Assembly: GCA_019279435.1 (NCBI GenBank)
Contig: JAAALK010000084.1
Span: forward strand, 13,388,174-13,452,173
DNA: 64,000 nucleotides
Direction of reading: 5' to 3'
Source of the DNA: Zizania palustris
Taxonomy: Eukaryota > Streptophyta > Magnoliopsida > Poales > Poaceae
How positions within the stretch are numbered: position 1 is the stretch's first letter; each line of letters opens with the position of its first letter. Under the pieces are notes generated by a model, which made no database searches, was not told the DNA's origin, and worked only from the letters and a program-made list of their open reading frames with translations. Below, in pieces: positions 56,965 through 64,000 of the stretch. The position numbers and the translations under genes were made by a program.

Positions 56965-59900
56965 TTAGCTCGAAGCCGCCGAAGTCGTCCTTTTAGTCCA
57001 AGTGCTTCTCTTCTTCTTCGAGGCCCGCAGTTTCCTCTGTGCCTCTTGAAGCTCAGCCCAAGTCAGGAGCCTCTCGGAGTCTGCTTCCGCGGGGTCGTCA
57101 ACTCGGTACTCCGAGTCGGACCAGTCAATAGGTTCGGAAGATGAAGACCCCTCCGTCTTCTCTTCCTCTTTAATATAAGCTAAGACGTCCCCTCGAACTT
57201 CTAGGGTAACCTCCCCCCCGTCTCCGCGAGGAACAGAAAAGCGGGAACGGCGGTAAGGCCTCAAACCCTCGAGGACTGCCCACTCCTTTCGGAGCTCGTC
57301 GGTAGTTTCCAGAAGTTCGAGGTCAGGGCTCGAAGGGCATGGCAAAACCTAAAAAAGAGCAGAACACCCAAGACAAGTCCTGTTTATAACTTTTTCATTA
57401 ATAAAAACAAGGTTTACAGGGCCTCATGTACATAGCAGTCCTAAGCGGCTAGACCTGCGGGTCGGATGGCGGAGCAGGAATCGGAGGGGCTGGCGAAGCA
57501 GGAAGTGGTGGCTTTGTTTGCGCTTGCTTCTGCCGGCGGGCCTCGTCGATCCAGGCCTTAGCTGCGACCTTGTGGTCCGTCTTCCAGGTTGACCGGAAGG
57601 CTTCCCAGGCCGAAAGCCACCTCCGAAGACGGCCGCAGCAAGTCATCATCCGCAAAGCCTTCAGGAGACGAGCCTCCGACCGAGCCAAGGGGGATCCGAA
57701 GGGATTCAAGATGACGAAGAACCCCGATACCAGCACACTGTCCGGAGATCTCCCCGTACCGAATACCGGAGTTCTTCATCAACGACGAAGCAACCTGGAT
57801 CCTCGTAAGCTTCCAGTCAAGTGGCTCGTGGGTCGCAGCAGAGGATGAAGGGCACATAGTGCCGAAGTATTCCAGCGTACCCTGAAGGGCTTCTAAGGTG
57901 CGATCAACAGCACTGGAGTTCTTCCTCTCCGCCGCTTCCAGGCTCGCAACAGTCGCGCCCACTTCGGCCACCCAGAGCATCAAAGAGCTCTTGAGGGCCA
58001 TCGCCTGGCTGAGAGCCCCTTGAAGCTCCACCAGCTGCGCAGCTTGAAGAAGCGGCCTCCTGACGGAGTCTTTCAACCTCCGCTCGGAGGACAACGCGTT
58101 CGGCCTCGACTTCCTGGGCCGACAAACGGAGGGCTCCGAGGGCTTCGTCAGATGCTGCCCTAGCCTTCCGTTCCTCCAAAGCTTCTTCCTCCAGCATTGA
58201 GGGATCTCCCGGTGGAGTCGTTGAGGCCGTCTGGAGGGTAGTGACCTTCTGGTTAAGTCGATTAACTTCGACCTCGTTGGAAGTCGCTGCCGCTCTAGCA
58301 AGGGCAAATTGCTGCAAAGAGAACTAGGTAAGCACTAAAGAAGTTATGACTGCTAATGCGAAGCAACTATGGTGTCTTTTTCATACCTGAAGGGCAGCCC
58401 TTTCGAGGGCCGTGTTGAGTGTCGAAGCCCTGGCCTCGCTTAAGACGGAGATCAACTCCGAATTAGCAATGTCCTGGCTTCTCTCAGCCAGGGGCTCCAT
58501 GAGTCTTCGAAGGCCACTCCGATGCTCCAGGAAAGGAGCCAGCAGAGGAAGCCAAGACAAAGCTTGGGCGTCATCCGCTGCGGCCTCATCCTCCGAATTG
58601 CTAATGGAGGGTGCGGCCTGGCCAGGAAGAAAACCGAGGCTAGAAATGCTCTTACCCCTCCCCGGCACGAAGGGGGGAGAAGCAGGAGCACTCCGACCCC
58701 CGGCCACCACCTCTCCGGCTGGAACCACATTGGCGGAGGCGACCTCGTTGGTCGAGGTGGCTACGACAGGAGCCAACTCCGTCCCGACGAGCACGTCGTC
58801 CGCCCCGAAAGACACGTTCTCTGCCACCAGGTTCGAAGCCCCCAGAGGCGCAGAAGGGTCCGCTCGAATAGCTGTCTCCGAAGAAGCGGGGGCTTCGGGC
58901 GCCACCAAAGCATCGATACCCGAAGAGGTACCTATTTCAATAGCAAAATTAATGAGCATGTTTTTGCAGACAGCAGGCGAGTATTGACTAAAAAAGGAGG
59001 AACTTCGGAAAAGAACCTCTGAGAGTTTCATGGGGAAGGATCGCCGGATCCTCCAAGACTTCATACATCTAGAGGATGTTGGCGAAGTCATCCCCCGAAG
59101 TCCTCCCCTCAGTATTCTCCGTCGGAGTCACGACCTCCGCGGGACCGCCTCGGGTGTGGGCAAGTCGGGAGTAGAGTCTAACTCCACTTGCACGACGGCG
59201 GGCGCGGGAGGAGCAGTTGGAGTCGCGCTAACCTCCCCCCTGGCGGAGGTGTTAGGGGGGACTTCCCCCATATCTTCGTCAGCCAGGAGGTAGGCTTCGA
59301 AGGCCACCGCCGTCTCGCCATCGGAGTCTTCTACCCCTTCGGAGGATGGGCTCTGCGCACCCTGCGACGAAGCAGACGAAGCAGGCGCCAAATGCGGAGG
59401 TTGCTTCGCTGCCTTCTTCTGAAGCGGCTACTTGTCGGCTTTCTTGGAGGGCTCGGCCGCAGCCTTCCTTTTGCGGCCAGCCGCTCCGGTTGGGGCGAAG
59501 TCAGGAAGTTGCGGAGGCTCCATGCCGAGAGCTCTCCACACTCTGTTGGATCGCTCCCAGCTCCCCACCAACTCCAGCCTTCTATGCCTCTCGGCCACCG
59601 AAGGGGCCCCGAGAATTCATTCGGTGGCCCGAACTATGTCTTCCGGAGCCAATGCCAGAGGCACCGCTGAAAGAAAGAGGTATAGAAGTGTGAGTATAAT
59701 TAACTTGTTCATATAGTATGATGCAGCGAAGAAGAAGGTGTACCTAAGTTTTGGAGGTCCCCCTCCGAGGCTTGTGGGATTACGATCGGCCAGTTGGCTC
59801 CGAGGGGAGGGATCCGAAGACCGACGAACTCCTCGGCCAGGTCACGCATGCTCATACGACGGGCCACTGAAGCGAGCAACCCTAGCCTCATCGTGAGCAA

Positions 59901-60639
59901 GCTAGGGTTCGGAGAGATGTCCGCCTCCTTCCGGAACCAGATCTCCTGGAGAGGACCAGAGAGGGGGGAGTCCTCTCCGACTTCGGCATAGAACCACCGA
60001 AGTATCCAGTTCGTGTACCACCTGTCGTTTATGGCTTTTGCAGGGAAGTGGAGGGCGTGCTCCCTCCGCAGCTGGAAGTTGACGCTGCCGAAGGCTATCG
60101 TCACTTTAGAGTCCCCTGGCCCGTCTTGAGGCTTCGGTTGGCAGATGGCCTCGTGGGTCGCCGCGAAGATTTCGGAGCGGCCTTCGCATCCCTCTGCCCG
60201 GAGCGCCCATTCGAAGACAGCCAAGCGGACAATCGCGTTGGGGGACAACTGAGGCAGGGTTATGTGGAACAAGTCCAACACCTCTGCCAAGAAATCCACA
60301 ACTGGCAGCCCCAGACCCGCTTCGAAGAATGCCTCGAAGACCACCACCTCTCCGCTCCGCGGTCGTGGAGTTGACTCTGTCCCGGGAACTCGGGTCCTCA
60401 TTCCAGCTCCCAGCTTTCCTTCCACTACTTCTTCTATGGACTCAGCGGTGCTCGAAGGATTGGCCGATGATGAAGCTTTGAGCAATTTTCTTCTTGGAGG
60501 GCGGACGGAGCGCCCGAGGATTCTTCGGCCAGGCACCACTCGGAGCCCCCGCCATTGCCGCTGCTGCCGATGCAGCCCACGCCTGCCTCTGCGCCAAAGT
60601 ATTGGCCGCCGATGGGGTGGTGTGGCTAGTTCTCGCCAT
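56965..60639 (-). pseudogene. Spliced antisense gene of element E (Transposase_28-type protein), five exons
   Basis: Exons on the minus strand: 60639-59744, 59666-59017, 58931-58387, 58311-57455, 57348-56965. Introns are 75-106 bp with GT-AG ends and good acceptors (TTTCTTTCAG, CTTTGCAG, TTTTTTAG); all four junctions keep phase. Exon 1 starts MARTSHTTPSAAN and holds the plant putative-gypsy-transposon domain (VVVFEAFFEAGLGLPVVDFL, AVFEWALRAEGCEGRSEIF). Exons 3 and 4 give a Ser/Ala-rich linker and a coiled coil (ALEERKARAASDEALGALR). Exon 5 ends SKKKRSTWTKRTTSAASS and TAA. Damage: a frameshift near 60480, stops and a frameshift in exon 2, and frameshifts in exon 4. Antisense genes are known in Tat elements; their function is unresolved. 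Confidence 0.8.
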
Positions 60640-60735
60640 CAGCGCTCAAGTGTTCAAAGAGGCTGGAAGATGGGGAGAAAGGTGAATCGCAGGTGATGAA
60701 TGCGGTAAAAAATCTCGGTTGATTCATATCTCTCC

Positions 60736-60748
60736 CTTTTATAACCGC
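60736..60748 (-). promoter_or_regulatory. TATA box of the antisense gene in element E
   Basis: On the minus strand GGTTATAAAAGGGAG lies about 100 bases upstream of the ATG at 60639, a spacing that fits a plant promoter with a 60-70 base leader. It is independent of the LTR promoter. Confidence 0.65.
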
Positions 60749-60749
60749 A

Positions 60750-61135
60750 CGACCAGTACTACTCTTCGATGGGGTTCACATTGCAGGTTCGGCTTCCGTC
60801 ACTGACGCGTGGGCCTGGTAATCGGAACGGCGCACAACCGCTGTAAAAATCGACCGTTACCTTTTCTGCAGAGAGTAACAGCTACTTGCGCTGTAACGGC
60901 TACTTTTAACGGCACCCCACGACGTTCGCACTCCGAAGCCATCCTTTTTGCCAGTACGCGTTCCCACTGTATCTGGAACCCGAAGGGGAGGGCTCGAATG
61001 CGTTAAGCTCAAAGTCTTCGGCTAAGTCTCAACATCTCTCACCCTCCTTAAGCCTCGGAAGCTAAAAATATTCCTTCCGAATACTGCCTTCTTTCTAAAC
61101 AAGTTTAATACAGGAAGACGTGTTCGAGGGGCTAC
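60750..61135. other. Region between the antisense promoter and the 3' LTR of E
   Basis: No gene. It should contain the upstream region of the antisense promoter and, at its end (CGAGGGGCTAC before 61136), a weak polypurine tract for E. Confidence 0.5.
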
Positions 61136-61632
61136 TGTTGGGGGAAATTATTCCACTTTCCAGGCTTAAGGCGTAAACCTTTCGAAGGCTGATAATGACC
61201 CTGAAGCTGGCGAGCTGTTGTTCGAAGTATGCGTCGCCGTGATCGGAGGGCGTCACGGCGCGAAGCCCTGGAGAACCCTCCGAAGGGAGGATGGAGACTT
61301 CGAAGCCGAAGGACATGATTGATTGGATGTCTCATTTATCCATCTACCTTGCAGTACTTTACCATGTATAACCCTGTGTATATTATGGAATAGTTTCCAC
61401 TATGGCGGTTGTAATATAGGGGCAGATAGGCCTTTTCCTTATGTTTTTTCCCCTATAAATACCCCCCATTGTACCTTGTAAAGGGAGGCAGAACAAGTTG
61501 TTCATTTACATTCATTCGGACTACTCGAGCTATTATCCAATTCGGAGGTTCGAAGTAGCCCTTAAAGTTCAGACTCCTTGTCTGTTTGTTCTTGAGTACA
61601 GAGAACCTGTTGGTGTAGCTTTTACGCCAACA
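61136..61632 (+). mobile_element. 3' LTR of element E (497 bp)
   Basis: It starts TGTTGGGGGAAATTATTCC and ends TTTTACGCCAACA. TATA box at 61454. It holds 52 bases (about 61215-61266) missing from the 5' LTR. Confidence 0.95.
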
Positions 61633-61637
61633 AGAGG
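61633..61637 (+). repeat. Target site duplication of element E, right copy (AGAGG)
   Basis: Matches 49874-49878; the copia D reading resumes here. Confidence 0.95.
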
Positions 61638-64000
61638 TATCCCAAGACTCACTCCACTGAGTCTTCTCAGGCTTGTCAGCCCAAGGATGGAGTGATCCAT
61701 GAACCACCTAAAGCTCCACCCAAGAAACCTATCTAGGTTCCAAAGCCCAAACACCTCCACACTTCTCTTGACTCTCTTCCTGGACCCTCTCAACTCAAAA
61801 AGACTACACCTAACACCACTAAGACCAAGAATCCCAAGCCTCAACCACATCCCAAGAAGCCCACCTATCATTGTGAGTATTGTCAGAGAGACGGCCATCT
61901 TGCGGAGTTTTGCTTCAGGAGGAAGTGGGTTGAGAGAGCAGAGAGAGCTCGTGGTGGTCTGGAGCAGTTCTACCAGCAGGGTGGTAGACTGCGTGTTCCT
62001 CGACGCAGGGAGAGGCTGGAGGCCAGGCCGCGTCGTGTAGGTGGTGGTAGAGGAGACGCCTTTCTTGCCTGTGCTCCAGTTGGTGGTGGTCGTTCCGGCA
62101 GAGCTCCAGGCCATTTTGGGTACGGTCCTGGACCTCGTGGCTGAGGTTCTAGAGAGAACCATGGACCGCGCTTTGAGCAGCGTTTTGGTCCAAATTATTT
62201 TGATGGTTTTCATTTTTCTGTCTTTTGAGCAGATGGCTCGACATTGGTTTTGCTCTTTTGCTAAACCTGGTGCCGGACCATTTGCTCCTCCTTATGACCA
62301 CTGATTGTGCAGGATTGGGGACTGGAGGACGTTTGGATCATGGACTCAGGATGCTCTCGCCACATGACGGGACATCGCAGATGGTTCTCCAGTCTCACTC
62401 CCCTGAGCTCCAAAGAATACATCACCTTCGGGAACAGTGGTCAAGGGAAAGTAAGTGGCATTGGCTCAATTCGCATTTCAAATCATTTCTCTTTGAAGAA
62501 TGTTGCTTTGGTTAAAAATTTGAACTTCAATTTTATTTCTGTTTTGCAACTTCTTGAGGATGGTTTGGAAGTGCGCTCTAAGAAGGGCAACTCTTCTGTG
62601 TTTGATTCTAGAGGGTCTTTGATTTGCCAAATCTTACCATTTGGTAAAGTTATTCGAATTGACGTCTCTAGTTCTTTTGGCCCTTCTCGTTGTTTGATTG
62701 CTGGATCCTCCTCTGAGCTCTGGAAGTGGCATAGGAGGTTAGGTCATTTGAGTTTTGATCTGCTAGTCAGGTTGAGCTCTATGGACCTCATCCGAGGATT
62801 GCCCAAGATTAAGATGGAGAAGGATCTAGTTTGCAATCCCTATCATCATGGGAAAATGGTTGCCGCTTCTCACTCACTTGTGATTTAGGTGATGACTTCG
62901 TATCCAAGCGAGCTTTTACACTTGGACACTGTCGGTCCAGCTCGGGTACGCTCAGTCAGTGGGAAGTGGTACGCGCTTGTCATTGTTGACGACTTTTCTC
63001 GATTTTCGTGGGTTTTTTTGGAGTCTAAGGATGAAACTTTCCAGTTTGTTGATGACCTGATTTTGAAGCTGAAGAATGAGAACAATGGTCGGATGTGAGC
63101 AATTCGCTCCGACAATGGCTCTGAGTTCAAGAATTCTCAGTTCATCAGTTTCTGTAGTGATCAAGGTCTTGATTATCAGTTTTCTGCTCCTTACACTCCC
63201 CCATAGAATGGCGTTCTAGAACGAAAGAACCGCACGCTAGTTGAGATGGCCAGGACGATGCTCGATGAGCATAGGACTCCTAGGCGTTTTTGGGCTAAAG
63301 CTATGAACACGACTTGCTATCTGGCCAACCGCATTTTTCTTAGAGCTTACCTTGGTAAGACATCATATGAGTTGCGGTTTGGCAGACAGCCCAAGGTGAG
63401 CCACTTGCGAGCGTTTGGCTGCAAGTGCTTTGTGCTCAAGAAGGGAGGGCATTTGGACAAGTTTGAGTCTCGTTGTTGGGATGGTGTTTTTCTTGGTTAT
63501 GCATTGCATTCTCGAGGTTTCCGTGTTTGGAAACTCGAATCCCAACAGCTTGTCGAGACTTGCAAAGTTTCTTTTGATGAGTCCTTGCCATCTTTGACTC
63601 CTTTTTAGCCTTCTGTTGATGGTGAGCTCGAAGAGTCCATCTTCGAGGAAGATGAGGATACTCCAACTGCTGATTAGGGTGGACCTTCTGCACCCTCGGC
63701 AGAGCCCACACCTTCTGAGACTTCGACTGAGGATGAGGGCGGACCTCTGATCACTTCTTCCACTATGATGAAGCCCCCTCAGTCGAGTCCAGAGGTGCCA
63801 GTTGCTAACTCCGGTGAGGTGACTTCAGATCACTAAGGATCCCGAGCAGTTCAGCGTGATCACCCCTCAGAGCTCATCATCGGTGACTTGACTGAAAGAA
63901 CTTTGCGTTCATCTAGTTCCTCTCTTGATGTGTTTGCTGAATCTGCTTTTGTTGCATATTTTGAGCCCAGAGACGTTTCTCATGCTCTTTAGGATTCTAA
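61633..64000 (+). pseudogene. gag C-terminus, protease and integrase of copia D
   Basis: Resumes gag after E: zinc knuckle CEYCQRDGHLAEFC (about 61877), then an Arg/Gly-rich stretch. From about 62307 one frame runs to the window end: protease active site DSGCSRHMTGHRRWF (about 62343), integrase HRRLGHLSFDLLVR (about 62733), LLHLDTVGPARV, IRSDNGSEF and ERKNRTLVEMA, then the C-terminal FGCKCFVLKKGGHLDKF. Stops include TAG at about 62887, TGA at 63096, TAG in YTPP-NG (about 63204) and TAG 63606; most replace Gln or Arg. RT would begin right at the edge (EPRDVSHAL). Confidence 0.92.

Larger units (their letters stand above)
49879..61632 (+). mobile_element. Tat-type gypsy element E, complete (11,754 bp)
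   Basis: It comprises a 5' LTR 49879-50323, primer site, gag, protease, RT, two RNase H domains, integrase (to 55874), a 117-bp tandem array, a spliced antisense gene (56965-60639) and a 3' LTR 61136-61632, flanked by AGAGG. The LTRs differ at about a dozen positions plus a 52-bp indel (near 3%), so it is somewhat older than B. Three frameshifts and a few stops inactivate pol. Confidence 0.97.
45864..64000 (+). mobile_element. Ty1/copia SIRE/Maximus-type element D, split by E and running off the window
   Basis: Own sequence: 45864-49878 and 61633-64000. 5' LTR, primer site, gag with coiled-coil extension, zinc knuckle, protease and integrase; the window ends just before RT. Lineage call rests on UBN2-type gag and the integrase style (HTLDPK, CKCFVLKKGGHLDKFESRC). 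It inserted in the integrase region of C. TSD candidate CTAGA (45859-45863). Confidence 0.9.

Noticed and set aside
1..64000. tRNA, rRNA, CRISPR arrays, bacterial operons or viral genomes
   Set aside because: None seen. The short tRNA-like words are retroelement primer sites, and the tandem repeats lack spacers of CRISPR type.

Overview
This 64 kb window is plant nuclear DNA, almost certainly from a grass (Poaceae). About 95% of it is nested LTR retrotransposons of three grass-type lineages: Ty3/gypsy Tekay (Del) chromoviruses with 3.3-3.4 kb LTRs and a methionine-tRNA primer site; Ty3/gypsy Tat elements with two RNase H domains and an antisense gene; and Ty1/copia SIRE/Maximus elements. There are no bacterial operons, rRNA or tRNA genes, or CRISPR. 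One complete host-like gene is visible (20953-21642), plus fragments of two or three others. A 100-N assembly gap lies at 15066-15165.

Layout, left to right. 1-2267: 5' end of a minus-strand Tat element (I; LTR 1320-2267). 2268-2676: copia gag relic (J). 2677-8170: 5' part of a plus-strand Tat/Ogre-like element (G). 8171-15065: Tekay element A, lacking about 1.4 kb of pol and running into the gap. 15166-15282: exon-like scrap. 15283-20594: decayed copia H. 20595-23908: the only non-retroelement island, with the secreted repeat-protein gene and a PRP38-like exon. 23909-27022: minus-strand Tat element F (3' LTR plus integrase fragment). 27023-45863: Tat element C, split by Tekay element B (28179-40586, complete, 5-bp TSD CCAGC) and by a 1.3 kb CACTA transposon (43643-44951, 3-bp TSD TTC). 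45864-64000: copia D, running off the window and split by Tat element E (49879-61632, complete, TSD AGAGG). The insertion order is F, then C, then B, CACTA and D, then E inside D.

How the parts work. In each retroelement the LTR supplies the promoter (TATA boxes located), gag makes the particle, and protease, RT/RNase H and integrase copy and insert the element. B is intact apart from a few nonsense codons, most of which look like C-to-T changes at CAG or CGA, as expected from decay of methylated cytosine. E also carries a five-exon antisense gene (56965-60639) with its own TATA box and phase-compatible introns.

Most unusual observation: the LTRs of A and B share a hidden, conserved split reading frame. 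A 66-nt exon is followed by a GC-AG intron of about 1.05 kb and a short last exon ending in GLE-stop. Codon differences in the conserved half of the 66-nt exon are almost all synonymous, and the splice phase matches in all three LTR copies. The intron holds noncoding blocks that look more conserved than the rest of the LTR.
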